Source: Bradymonadales bacterium (GTDB lineage: Bacteria > Myxococcota_A > UBA9042 > PWKZ01). From it: 46,536 nt of DNA. The stretch spans positions 1 to 46,536 of the forward strand of contig PWKZ01000228.1 in the NCBI GenBank assembly GCA_003559575.1. The letters run 5' to 3'. How positions within the stretch are numbered: position 1 is the stretch's first letter; every line of letters starts with the position of its first letter. Shown here one piece after another: positions 1 to 7,552 of the stretch. The notes beneath the pieces are model-generated. The model was not told where the DNA came from. It saw only the letters and a list, made by a program, of their open reading frames with translations, and ran no database searches. The translations under genes and the position numbers were made by a program.

Positions 1-161
1 ATCTGCGGCGTCACCTGCACCGAATTAGTGCTCGACGTAGCGCTGCTACGCCTCCGCCTAATTCGGCTTGTTTCCTTGCACATGCACGCGCCTCCACACG
101 CTCGCTCCTCAGAACGAACCGGCGATTATGGACACTCCTCAGAACGAACCGACGATTATGG
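1..161 (-). repeat. Dispersed stem-loop repeat, copy A (cut by window start)
   Basis: This copy is the reverse complement of the consensus seen at 45376-45555, and its first part lies before the window. The core reads, on the minus strand, CCGAATTAG, then an inner palindrome CGTAGC-AGC-GCTACG, then CTAATTCGG, so two nested stems pair perfectly. The outer end is the inverted-repeat terminus CCGACGATTATGG. It abuts the stop codon of the PP2C gene with only 3 bp between. The last part is duplicated in tandem (see 105-164). Confidence 0.85.
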
Positions 162-164
162 ACA
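105..164. repeat. 30-bp tandem duplication at the end of repeat copy A
   Basis: Two adjacent 30-bp units begin CTCCTCAGAACGAACCG and end CGATTATGGACA. They differ at one base (G at 122, A at 152). The unit contains the terminal inverted repeat of the dispersed element, so the terminus is present twice. Replication slippage or a failed excision could explain it; both are inference. Confidence 0.85.
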
Positions 165-962
165 CTAACCTGGTTCCTCGTCCAACCAGACACTCAGCGC
201 CGTCACGTTGTCATGACCGCCTCGATCGAGCGCCTTCGCGACCAGTGTCTCATTTGCCGTTTGCGGTGAAGCAGCCTTTCTGAGTATCGCGGCTAGCTCG
301 CCAGCTTCCAGCAAATCAGAGAGTCCGTCGGTGCATAACAAAATGCGATCTCCATGACGGCAATTGCGCCACATGGTGTCCACCGTCACCTCGGACTCGA
401 GCCCAAGCGCTCGAACTATCACATTTCTATATGGAAATCGCGGCACATCTTTCGGTTGCAACAGATCCAGCTTGACATACTCGTTGGCGAGCGAGTGGTC
501 TTCGGTGAGTTGGTGCAACTTATCACCACGCAAGAGGTAGAGGCGGCTATCGCCAACCCAACCGATGTACGCGCGCCACCCTACCAAATGCAACTCGACG
601 ACTGTCGTACCCATCCCAGCATAACGCGAGTCGCGCTCGGCGGATCGCCAAATGGCATAATTGGCATATTCGATGGCGCTCTTGAGCTCGTATTCACCAA
701 ACGGCCGTGTGCCCCTGGATTCCTGTCGCAACCGGCGATGACGATTCCATATCGTAGAGCGAAAATCGTCGTTGCCGTGCGCTTCGCGCAACGCTTCGAT
801 ACAAATCCGACTGGCGATTTCACCGTTGGCGTGGCCTCCCATCCCATCGGCCAACGCGAAGATGCCTTGGTCTTCAAGAATCAAAAAGTCGTCTTCGTTG
901 ATTTCGCGCTCTTTGCCGATGTCGCTCAGAGCGTGGGAGCGCACTTTGACGGGCGATCTCAT
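165..962 (-). CDS. PP2C-family serine/threonine protein phosphatase
   Basis: A 265-residue protein, the usual size of a single bacterial PP2C (Stp/PrpC) domain. It would remove phosphate from Ser/Thr of proteins phosphorylated by Hanks-type kinases in the cytoplasm, using two metal ions. Metal and phosphate motifs are visible in the expected order: NEDD near residue 22, ADGMGGH near 38, GDSRLYLL in the middle, CTDGLSD and finally GGHDNVTAL near the C-terminus. There is no membrane segment and no extra sensor domain. Its ATG overlaps the stop of the upstream TldD-like gene (ATGA), so the two are probably translated together. The TAG stop is followed almost at once by repeat copy A. No partner kinase is in the window. 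Confidence 0.93.
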   Translation of the reverse strand: MRSPVKVRSHALSDIGKEREINEDDFLILEDQGIFALADGMGGHANGEIASRICIEALREAHGNDDFRSTIWNRHRRLRQESRGTRPFGEYELKSAIEYANYAIWRSAERDSRYAGMGTTVVELHLVGWRAYIGWVGDSRLYLLRGDKLHQLTEDHSLANEYVKLDLLQPKDVPRFPYRNVIVRALGLESEVTVDTMWRNCRHGDRILLCTDGLSDLLEAGELAAILRKAASPQTANETLVAKALDRGGHDNVTALSVWLDEEPG

Positions 963-2794
963 GGCCGATCCGACCGGCTTTGCTCAAAAGCCCACGGCGC
1001 CCGCAACAACTGCTTTCGTTCCTTCGGTTTGGGAGAGCGCTGAAGTTCAAATTCATCAAACAAAGTCGCGGGCGCGACCGCGGAGACCGGGACCCAACCG
1101 GACTCCGCGCCACAGTAGCCGTTGAATACGCCAGGCTCCTTCCCCACAAAAGTGACACGGTTGAGACTCGAGAGCGGAGTACCCACCAATTCGACTCCTC
1201 GCACCAGCGTTTCTTCCCCCGTGACAGCGTCAACCCTGTAGACCATCCGCGGGACACCCTTGAAGGCCTGATACCCAAACGCCGAGGTGTTGGTCGAGCC
1301 TCCCAGAATTTCGCCAACCCGCAACCCAAACGGTTTCCCCTGGCGGCGAGCGGCCTCCATCAGGCGTTCCTTCAACTCCTCATCGGAGAGGCCTCCCTCG
1401 GCCATGACCTTGAGAGTCCCCATCCGAGCCAACGGCCGGCGGCCGGGAGCGCCTCGTCCGTGACCCGTGGAGTTATGAAACCCCTCAATCGGTTGGCGAG
1501 AGAGCAAGAAGCTCCGCAATATGCCGCCGTCGACCAATTCCACCCGCCGCGCCGGCACTCCCTCTTCATCATAGGTATAGTGGCCGTAGAGCGGAACGCC
1601 ATTGAGCTTTCCGAGGGTGGGATCGTCGACGACCGACAAAAACCCAGGAATGATACGTTCTCCGACTCTTTCCTTGAAAGTCTGTCCTTCGTCCTCGCTT
1701 CTTTGCCGTTGGGCCTCCAACCGATGACCGAGCGCCTCGTGAAAGAACACTCCCGCCGCAGCCGGCTCGAGAAGCGCCGGACCTGAATATGGATCGAGAA
1801 CCGGGGCATCGCGCAGTGCCACCAGATCGGCAATCATCCGACGAGCGCCGGCCTCTAGCTCCGCCAAGGTGGGCTCCTGGTGGCCGCCGCGCCAAAAACG
1901 GGAGTAAGTGTGATCGAGCAACATCCCATCGTCAGCGCGTGTGACCGCCTCGGCGGTGACCGAGTAATATCGAGCACTGGTTCTGAGGACACTGCCTTCG
2001 GTGTTGACGAACCGGCGTGTCACCAGACGCGCTTTGATCGTGACCCGTGAATCGAACAGGTAGGGCTCCTCTTTGAAGATGAGCGACAACTTGCGCCCTT
2101 TTTCACGCCATCGAGCGCGATCGAAATCGAGCGCCACCTCGGGCATCAAATCGAAAACCGGTCGTTCTCTTGAAAAACTCGGGACCTCGACTGTTTGATC
2201 GCTGTCAAAAACCCTCCGCCCTCGGACCCGGTTGTACGACATGAGCGCCTGTTTGTAGCGAAAATCGGACGCCAACCAGAGCGCATGACGCAGCGCCGCG
2301 GGAATCTCATCGAGTGGCGCGCGAAGAGAGGGACGGTAACGCTCGAGCACCTCGAAGTCCGCATCTTGATCTTCGCTATTGTCGAGGTTGAAGTCCCCCA
2401 CCCGAACATCAACGTCGTAGCGCGCGCTTCTGTTGGACGAGTCTTCAAACACGGCGCCAAGAGTCGCGACGATAGAGACCTCCTCGATGTCCCAATGCTG
2501 GAAAGAGATGAAGTAGGGCTCTTCGTAGTTCTCCATTCGCAGCCCATGAAAGCTGCGATCGAGCTCCTGACGCATTGCTTCGAGGCGCAAATCATCGGTT
2601 TGGGGGCCGACACCGGCACGGGCCGCGGCGCAAGAGAACAGCCCGCAAACAGTCAACACCCCTAGCGCCAGAACACACAAAAACCGAGAGCCATTGCCAT
2701 GAGAGCGTGTCGCTGGTGGTATTCCAAATAATCTCAAATACATAGCCGTCTTCACCGGTGCAAAAAAGCCGCCCTCAAGGGCTCCGAGGAACAT
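959..2794 (-). CDS. TldD/PmbA-family metallopeptidase-like protein with export signal
   Basis: The C-terminal half is a TldD/PmbA domain. It carries the HExxxH metal motif as HEALGH (residues 352-357), the family signature around STGHGRG, and a possible third ligand in YCGAESGW (Cys about 561). TldD-type proteins are metalloproteases that trim modified peptides and are normally cytoplasmic. This one has a hydrophobic N-terminal segment (FLCVLALGVLTVCGLFSC) followed by Ala-rich sequence, which looks like a signal peptide and perhaps an imperfect lipobox. It is also longer (611 residues) than the usual 450-480, with an extra region before the TldD domain. No PmbA partner is adjacent. The next gene is the PP2C phosphatase, overlapping by 4 bp. 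An alternative ATG at 2743 would still retain the signal segment. Confidence 0.85.
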   Translation of the reverse strand: MFLGALEGGFFAPVKTAMYLRLFGIPPATRSHGNGSRFLCVLALGVLTVCGLFSCAAARAGVGPQTDDLRLEAMRQELDRSFHGLRMENYEEPYFISFQHWDIEEVSIVATLGAVFEDSSNRSARYDVDVRVGDFNLDNSEDQDADFEVLERYRPSLRAPLDEIPAALRHALWLASDFRYKQALMSYNRVRGRRVFDSDQTVEVPSFSRERPVFDLMPEVALDFDRARWREKGRKLSLIFKEEPYLFDSRVTIKARLVTRRFVNTEGSVLRTSARYYSVTAEAVTRADDGMLLDHTYSRFWRGGHQEPTLAELEAGARRMIADLVALRDAPVLDPYSGPALLEPAAAGVFFHEALGHRLEAQRQRSEDEGQTFKERVGERIIPGFLSVVDDPTLGKLNGVPLYGHYTYDEEGVPARRVELVDGGILRSFLLSRQPIEGFHNSTGHGRGAPGRRPLARMGTLKVMAEGGLSDEELKERLMEAARRQGKPFGLRVGEILGGSTNTSAFGYQAFKGVPRMVYRVDAVTGEETLVRGVELVGTPLSSLNRVTFVGKEPGVFNGYCGAESGWVPVSAVAPATLFDEFELQRSPKPKERKQLLRAPWAFEQSRSDRP

Positions 2795-2869
2795 CCCCCA
2801 AAAACCAGGGGGACATCACCAACTTTCAAAGTACAACGCAGCCGCTCCTTCGTCAAAGACAACGAGTTT

Positions 2870-3060
2870 CCTCAATCATCCACCGCGTCCGTGGACCGAG
2901 GGGAGTGAGACGGGTGCAAGTAAACAAGCCAAATCTTCACCGATTCGGTGCAGGTGACGCCGCAGTTGGGCCTGAATCCGTGCGCGAATGCCGGTGCAGG
3001 GGGGGATTAGGGCTCCGCTCATTCGACGCGCTCGGTGCGTGAGTTTGAAACGGGATCTCA
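2870..3060 (+). repeat. Dispersed repeat, diverged copy B with hairpin module
   Basis: It begins with the short hairpin module (2870-2910, CCACCGCGTCCGTGG within a CCTCA...GAGTGAG stem). It continues with GGTGCAAGTAAACAAGCCAAATC, then TTCGGTGCAGGTGACGCCGCAG and TGAATCCGTGCGCGAAT. The inner stem-loop is largely missing. The far end (about 2990-3055) contains the reverse complement of GTTTCAAAC...GCACCGAGCGCGTCGAA, an arm shared with copy E at about 12385. The 3' boundary is not certain. Confidence 0.7.
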
Positions 3061-3340
3061 GGGGTGGGGAAAAGCTGTTATCGCGGCTGGGGAGAGCCTG
3101 GGTAAAAACTGGCCGGAGAGGCTTTTCGCCGTTTACCTCCCCAATCGCCACCCAGTCAGAGCAACAACTTGATCACGCCTTTCCAAGCAGCCAAGATTTC
3201 GTTTCAACGGTCCTTTTCAGATCCTTCCACAGTTTCCCCAGGCCCTACGAGAACGACGAGAAAAAAAATAGATCTCTTTTTTTAGTGATAGTGCTTGAAG
3301 AATGTTGGGGGCGGATACAAGAATCGGGGGCCTCTCTCCT
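3061..3340. other. Non-coding stretch upstream of dnaN, with AT-rich palindrome
   Basis: No credible ORF was found on either strand; the track entries here have no recognisable protein character. The only clear structure is a near-palindrome at 3261-3283, AAAAAAAATAGATCTCTTTTTTT, which is conspicuous in a GC-rich genome. A DnaA-box search by eye (TTATCCACA and complement) found nothing better than poor partial matches, so this is not called an origin. Confidence 0.4.
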
Positions 3341-3452
3341 AAATTAGGCGCAGTCCAACGCAGCGCCTACGTCGAGCACTAATTCGGTGCAGGTGACGCC
3401 GCAGATGGGCGTGAATCCGCGCGCGAATACCAGGATGGACCGACGCGGTGGA
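3341..3452 (+). repeat. Dispersed repeat, truncated copy C1
   Basis: It starts inside the core (TAAATTAGGCGCAG) and continues ACGCAGCGCCTACGTCGAGCACTAATTCGGTGCAGGTGACGCCGCAG to a degraded end (CCGACGCGGTGG). The left arm and TIR are absent. Its inner loop resembles copy H2 (AACGCAGCGCCTACG) rather than its neighbour C2. It lies head-to-tail with C2, 2 bp apart. Confidence 0.8.
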
Positions 3453-3454
3453 GA

Positions 3455-3632
3455 CCATAATCGTCGGTTCGTTCTGAAGACCGAGCGTGTGGAGTCGCGT
3501 GCATGTGCAAGGAAACAAAGCGAATTAGGCGGAGGCGTAGCAGCGCTTAAGTCGAGCACTAATTCGGTGCAGTTGACGCCGCAGATGTGCGTGAATCCGC
3601 GCGCGAATACCAGGATGGACCGACGATTATGG
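3455..3632 (+). repeat. Dispersed repeat, full-length copy C2
   Basis: This is a full element of 178 bp with both terminal inverted repeats: CCATAATCGTCGG on the left and CCGACGATTATGG on the right. The interior carries GTGCAAGGAAACAAAGCGAATTAG, a partly decayed inner stem (CGTAGCAGCGCTTAA), CTAATTCGG and the GACGCCGCAG segment. Its right end directly abuts the putative dnaN promoter. Confidence 0.88.
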
Positions 3633-3633
3633 T

Positions 3634-3662
3634 TTGCATTTGACCGGCGCCCCTGCTAAAAA
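3634..3662 (+). promoter_or_regulatory. Possible sigma-70-like promoter for dnaN
   Basis: TTGCAT (3634-3639) is followed after 17 bp by TAAAAA (3657-3662), about 50 bp before the dnaN start. The match is moderate. It begins 2 bp beyond the end of repeat copy C2, so the repeat may influence its upstream context. The ribosome binding site AGGAAG lies 8 bp before the ATG. Confidence 0.3.
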
Positions 3663-3713
3663 ACGACTGTTCTTGAAGGCGATCTTTCGAGCCCCTCACC
3701 AGGAAGCACGACG

Positions 3714-4841
3714 ATGAAAATAAAGATTGAACAGCGCGTTCTACTCCAAGCTCTATGGCGGGCCCAGGGTATCATCGACAAGAAGAGCTCGCTCAATGTT
3801 TTGGCCCACCTTTTGATCGAGACCGTTGGAAATGACGCCATCCGAATCTCTTGCACGGATTACGACGTCGGGCTGATTGCAACCTATCAGGCCGAAATCC
3901 TCGAGCCCGGTAAGATGACGCTGAATGGCAAGCACAGCTTTGATGTCATCAAGAGCTTGCCGAATGAGCAAGTGACGTTGGAGCTTCAGGACAACCATTG
4001 GAGCAAGGTGGAGTGTGCTCGATCATCGTTCAAGTTGGCCGGGATTCCGGCCGATGATTTTCCAGAACAGCAGGAACCTGATGTGACCGATGGCTTCGAG
4101 GTGGATAAATCCACTCTGTTGAGGCTCATCGATCGGACTATCTTCAGTGTCTCCAGCGATGAGAGCAGGATGACGTTGAACGGGGTTTATTTTCGCGCCG
4201 AACAAAGCGAAGAGCCCGGTTCGATGCGGCTCACGATGGTCAGCACCGACGGCCACCGTCTCTCGAAGGTGACTACTGACGTAATGACCCCCACGACACT
4301 CGCGGAGCCTGTCGACGCAATCGTGCATCGCAAGGGAATACACGAGCTCAAGCGTATTCTCGAGAGCGATGAGGTCGGTGTTCATGTCTCAACTCAAGGC
4401 AACAACATCATTTTTAGCTATGGCAACGCGGTGATGTTGATACGGCAGATCGAGGACTCGTTCCCCGAGTATGAGAAGGTCATCCCTAAAAACTCAAAGA
4501 TATCGGTGGAAATAGACAAACTCGAGTTTCTCGAAAATGTTCGCCGAACAGCGACTTTGACTTCTTCGAAGCTGTTGGTCGTCCGTTTTGCGCTCGAGCG
4601 AGACAAGGTCGTCTTGAGCACGAATAATCCCGAGCAGGGAGAAGCTCACGTCGAGATGGATGTGGACTACGATGGGGATTCGGTCGCGGTAGGCTTCAAC
4701 CACCGCTATCTCCAAGATGTTCTCCAGGTTATCAGTGGTCCGCAGGTCACGTGCAAAATCAACGACGAGTTCTCTCCGGGAGTCATCGAATCCGAAGAGG
4801 ATCCCGGCGCCACTTTCGTCATCATGCCGATGAGACTTTAG
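3714..4841 (+). CDS. dnaN: DNA polymerase III subunit beta (sliding clamp)
   Basis: A full-length 375-residue beta clamp. It forms the ring that tethers polymerase III to DNA and recruits other replication and repair proteins. The three-domain clamp pattern is visible: MKIKIEQRVLLQAL at the N-terminus, FDVIKSLP near residue 80, STDGHRLS near 180 and the conserved C-terminal VIMPMRL that ends most clamps and forms part of the peptide-binding pocket. The start is supported by AGGAAG 8 bp upstream. recF follows on the same strand, the common dnaN-recF order. dnaA is not adjacent: the neighbour upstream is a repeat array and then a gene on the other strand. Confidence 0.98.
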   Translation: MKIKIEQRVLLQALWRAQGIIDKKSSLNVLAHLLIETVGNDAIRISCTDYDVGLIATYQAEILEPGKMTLNGKHSFDVIKSLPNEQVTLELQDNHWSKVECARSSFKLAGIPADDFPEQQEPDVTDGFEVDKSTLLRLIDRTIFSVSSDESRMTLNGVYFRAEQSEEPGSMRLTMVSTDGHRLSKVTTDVMTPTTLAEPVDAIVHRKGIHELKRILESDEVGVHVSTQGNNIIFSYGNAVMLIRQIEDSFPEYEKVIPKNSKISVEIDKLEFLENVRRTATLTSSKLLVVRFALERDKVVLSTNNPEQGEAHVEMDVDYDGDSVAVGFNHRYLQDVLQVISGPQVTCKINDEFSPGVIESEEDPGATFVIMPMRL

Positions 4842-4935
4842 TTTCGCGGGACATCAAGAGAAAGCTTTTCTCGCGAGGGCTTCTCCCTGGAGCCTTTTAG
4901 CTCGCCCGCGGAGCTTGTTGGTAGCACGGCCGGCC

Positions 4936-6108
4936 ATGCGCATCATTCGTTTGCAGCTGAGCAGTTTTCGCAATCTCGGTGAGCTCCTCTGGGAGCCCGA
5001 CGGGCAATTCAATATCATCTCCGGCGACAATGCGCAGGGCAAGACCAACTTGATTGAGTCGGTCTATCTGTTGGCGACCCTCAAGAGCTTTCGAACACAG
5101 CGCAATCGTGAACTCGTTGCCTGGGGAGAGAGTCAGGCCACTGCGGCGACCATTGTCGAGCGGCGGGAAGTGGTCCGGCGCTATTCGATTCAAATCGACA
5201 AGGAGTCCGGTGGGAGGAGAGTGGCGGAGGTCGACGGTAAGCGGATCAAACGGCTGACGGAGTATTTTGGCGGCTTCAACGTGTTGCTGTTTACTCCAGA
5301 TGAGCTGGTCGTCAGCAAGGGCGAGCCGAGTAAGCGTCGCCGCTATCTCGACCGGGCAGTGTTCAACCAGTCGCCCGGCTATTTGGAGACCTTGCGCGCG
5401 TACGAGGAAGCGCTGCTGAATCGCAACGCGCTGCTTCGCGAGCTGCAACAGAGAGGCAGCGCGAACGCCTCTGTTCGCGCCATGTTGGAGGCATTTGACG
5501 AACCTGTGGCAAGGTTGGCGAGCAGGGTGATCGTCCGAAGACTGCACTATCTGGCTGATATAGCCGCTGATTTTCAGGAAGCCCACGCCGCGATCACAGA
5601 CAGTGGACAGAGCGTCGAGCTTCGCTATCGTTGCTCGCTGCTCCGTAAGGAGATTGTGGTGGGCGAAGAGACCTTCGAGACCAACGAAGACGCGGTGATG
5701 GAATGTGCGCGAGAGAGGCTGGAAGAGTCGTTGGAAATGGATATGGCACGGGGCTTCTCCGGGGTTGGGCCTCACACCGACGATCTCCTCTCGTTGATGG
5801 ACGGCCGAGGTCTGAGACGCTATGGCTCCCAGGGGCAACATCGCACCTTGCTGTTGGCGCTCAAGTTGGCGGAGATGGTTCATCTCGAACGCAAACTCGA
5901 CTTCGTCCCGATCTTGCTACTGGACGATGTATCGAGTGAACTCGATCAAGGTCGTGGGCGACGTTTTTTGGAAAGGGTGGAGCAAGCCGGTGGGCAGGTC
6001 TTCGTGACCACTACCGATCCGGCATTGGTCAAACCGGATGGGAGATATGCACGGTGGGAGATTGAAAACGGCTCCGTGCGACGGCTGAAGTCGGGAGGGA
6101 AGAGTTGA
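4936..6108 (+). CDS. recF: DNA replication/repair protein RecF
   Basis: A 390-residue SMC-like ATPase that loads RecA at single-strand gaps with RecO and RecR. Walker A is GDNAQGKTN near residue 32, following the typical RecF opening RIIRLQLSSFRNL. Near the C-terminus are FSGVGPHTDDL, the signature SQGQHRTLLLAL and Walker B with D-loop ILLLDDVSSELD. The ATG at 4936 was chosen over the track's TTG at 4915 because family members start at the RIIRLQL strand. It lies 94 bp after dnaN. The last base of the next gene's TTG start codon and the following bases fall inside the recF stop, so downstream translation is probably coupled. Confidence 0.97.
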   Translation: MRIIRLQLSSFRNLGELLWEPDGQFNIISGDNAQGKTNLIESVYLLATLKSFRTQRNRELVAWGESQATAATIVERREVVRRYSIQIDKESGGRRVAEVDGKRIKRLTEYFGGFNVLLFTPDELVVSKGEPSKRRRYLDRAVFNQSPGYLETLRAYEEALLNRNALLRELQQRGSANASVRAMLEAFDEPVARLASRVIVRRLHYLADIAADFQEAHAAITDSGQSVELRYRCSLLRKEIVVGEETFETNEDAVMECARERLEESLEMDMARGFSGVGPHTDDLLSLMDGRGLRRYGSQGQHRTLLLALKLAEMVHLERKLDFVPILLLDDVSSELDQGRGRRFLERVEQAGGQVFVTTTDPALVKPDGRYARWEIENGSVRRLKSGGKS

Positions 6109-6662
6109 GCCTCGATCCAAACAGCGCCATCGAGTATGGCCGGATACCGCTGAAGTATTTTTTGGCGTTGTGGCATGAGGCCGAGGGGAGGCGGTTCCGC
6201 TATCGCCCCATTCGCGTCTGGACGACAGTGATTCTGCTCATGCTCTCGAGCCTCTGGGGCTACTATATTCACACTTTGGGTTTTGGCGCCGGGTTATCAG
6301 TCGGGACCTTTGTGGTTGGCTTGGTGCTGCTTTTCCTGACTCTCCTGGCGACACTGCTCCTGCTGCGCTGGCGACTGTTCGTGAGGCAAAGCGCGGTGCT
6401 CGTGACCGACAAGGCGTTGATTTGGCGCAGCGGCCAGCGATGTTTTCTGGCCCCATGGCGGCTCATCGATCCCAACGGCTTGGGTCTGGCGGAGTTGGGG
6501 TTGGGGGGAGGCTATGAGAGCAAGCTGGTTATCAAAATCGGCGATACGGCCGAGCCCTTGTTTTTGATTCGTGCCTTTACCAAACTCGATGACCAAGAAG
6601 GGTTCTTGGGTGAGCTGCTCTTACGGATCCCACGTGAAAGTTGGGCAACTCCACCACCATAA
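6105..6662 (+). CDS. Two-helix membrane protein of unknown function
   Basis: Not recognised as a named family. The 185-residue protein has a short cytoplasmic-looking N-terminus, two adjacent hydrophobic segments (roughly residues 44-62 and 67-90) and a soluble C-terminal half of alternating hydrophobic residues. That half starts SAVLVTDKALIWRSG, a pattern like bacterial PH-type domains, but this is only a resemblance. The TTG start overlaps the recF stop. The C-terminus is odd: the reading frame runs into the left end of repeat copy D, and the TAA stop (6660-6662) lies inside the repeat terminus CCATAATCGTCGG. The last residues (PPP) may therefore have been altered by the insertion. Confidence 0.7.
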   Translation: MSLDPNSAIEYGRIPLKYFLALWHEAEGRRFRYRPIRVWTTVILLMLSSLWGYYIHTLGFGAGLSVGTFVVGLVLLFLTLLATLLLLRWRLFVRQSAVLVTDKALIWRSGQRCFLAPWRLIDPNGLGLAELGLGGGYESKLVIKIGDTAEPLFLIRAFTKLDDQEGFLGELLLRIPRESWATPPP

Positions 6663-6835
6663 TCGTCGGCCCATCCTGGGATTCGCGCGCGGATTCACGC
6701 ACATCTGCGGCGTCACCTGCACCGAATTAGTGCTCGACGTAGGCTCTGCTACGCCTCCGCCTAAGAACGGCTTGGTTCCTTGCACATGCACGCGCCTCCA
6801 CACGCTCGCTCCTCAGAACGAACCGACGACTATGG
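6657..6835 (-). repeat. Dispersed repeat, full-length copy D
   Basis: This is a 179-bp element with termini CCATAATCGTCGG (6657-6669) and CCGACGACTATGG (6823-6835). Compared with copy A the outer stem is damaged on one arm (CTAAGAACGG instead of CTAATTCGG), while the inner stem is kept as CGTAG/CTACG. It lies between the end of the membrane-protein gene, whose stop codon it supplies, and the convergent HAD gene. Confidence 0.88.
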
Positions 6836-6873
6836 CACCGCTGATTGCTTGCGCGCGAGATCCCTGGTTGGGG

Positions 6874-7521
6874 TCAGCGGCAAGGCAACAAGTCGGTCAA
6901 GGCATCGATAAATGGGAATGGATCGGGACCAAAGCGCGCCAGAAAAGAGTCGCGCGGCACTGTCCCCAAGCGCGCTATGAACGCGACCTGCCCTTCCTCC
7001 GCTAGCTCGGCGTCTCTGACCGAGTCGCCCACGAACAACAACCTCTCACGAGTGGTGCCAAAACGCCGGCGCGCCAAGTCGAAATGAGGTTCCCCCTTGG
7101 CTTGTCCCTCTCCAAACCCCAACACCAGGTCGAACTCGACGTCGGAGGTTGCAAGGAAACGGGTCACGACGTCCGTGAAGTTATTGGACGAAATAACAAC
7201 TTTGAGCCCCCCGGCGCGTAGGGCCTCAATGGCTTGTGGGACATCGGGCAGGAAGTCCAGACCGGAATAATAAGCCAGTTTGCGGGTCTCGAACTCTTCC
7301 ACCAGGCGATCATTGCTGGGGCATTGCGGAAAGAGGATCGCGAGCTGCGCGAAGAACGGCACTCCACTGGTGCGAAGATAGGCCTGACGACCTTCCTCGA
7401 GTGTCAGCTCGTGCTCATTGGAGATGAGAGAGCCCGCCAGGTCGGCAAATCGGCCCATTGTGTCAACGAGGGTGCCGTCGAAATCGAACAGCACCACCTC
7501 ATAAAGGTTGAGATCGATCAT
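6874..7521 (-). CDS. HAD-superfamily hydrolase (phosphoglycolate phosphatase-like)
   Basis: A 215-residue HAD phosphatase with the four motifs in order: DFDGTLVDT near residue 13 with the nucleophile Asp, SSNN near 112, a Lys in AKGEPHF near 150, and GDSVRDAE near 173. A helical cap lies between motifs I and II, as in the Gph/PGMB subfamily. The substrate cannot be told from sequence; phosphoglycolate or a sugar phosphate is usual. It is the last gene of a minus-strand group, 31 bp after the peptidase-like TPR gene, and it ends 38 bp from repeat copy D. Confidence 0.88.
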   Translation of the reverse strand: MIDLNLYEVVLFDFDGTLVDTMGRFADLAGSLISNEHELTLEEGRQAYLRTSGVPFFAQLAILFPQCPSNDRLVEEFETRKLAYYSGLDFLPDVPQAIEALRAGGLKVVISSNNFTDVVTRFLATSDVEFDLVLGFGEGQAKGEPHFDLARRRFGTTRERLLFVGDSVRDAELAEEGQVAFIARLGTVPRDSFLARFGPDPFPFIDALTDLLPCR

Positions 7522-7552
7522 GTCCTTAGCTCCGCGGCCGGCAAGAATGACT

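Noticed and set aside
3387-3659. Small proteins with recurring peptides such as VQVTPQMCVNPRAN in the ORF track
   Set aside because: They are translations of the dispersed repeat, appear in several frames and both strands, and lack starts with ribosome binding sites.
2795-3713. Replication origin (oriC) upstream of dnaN
   Set aside because: No DnaA boxes close to TTATCCACA and no dnaA neighbour. The best partial match (CCTTCCACA) differs at three of nine positions.
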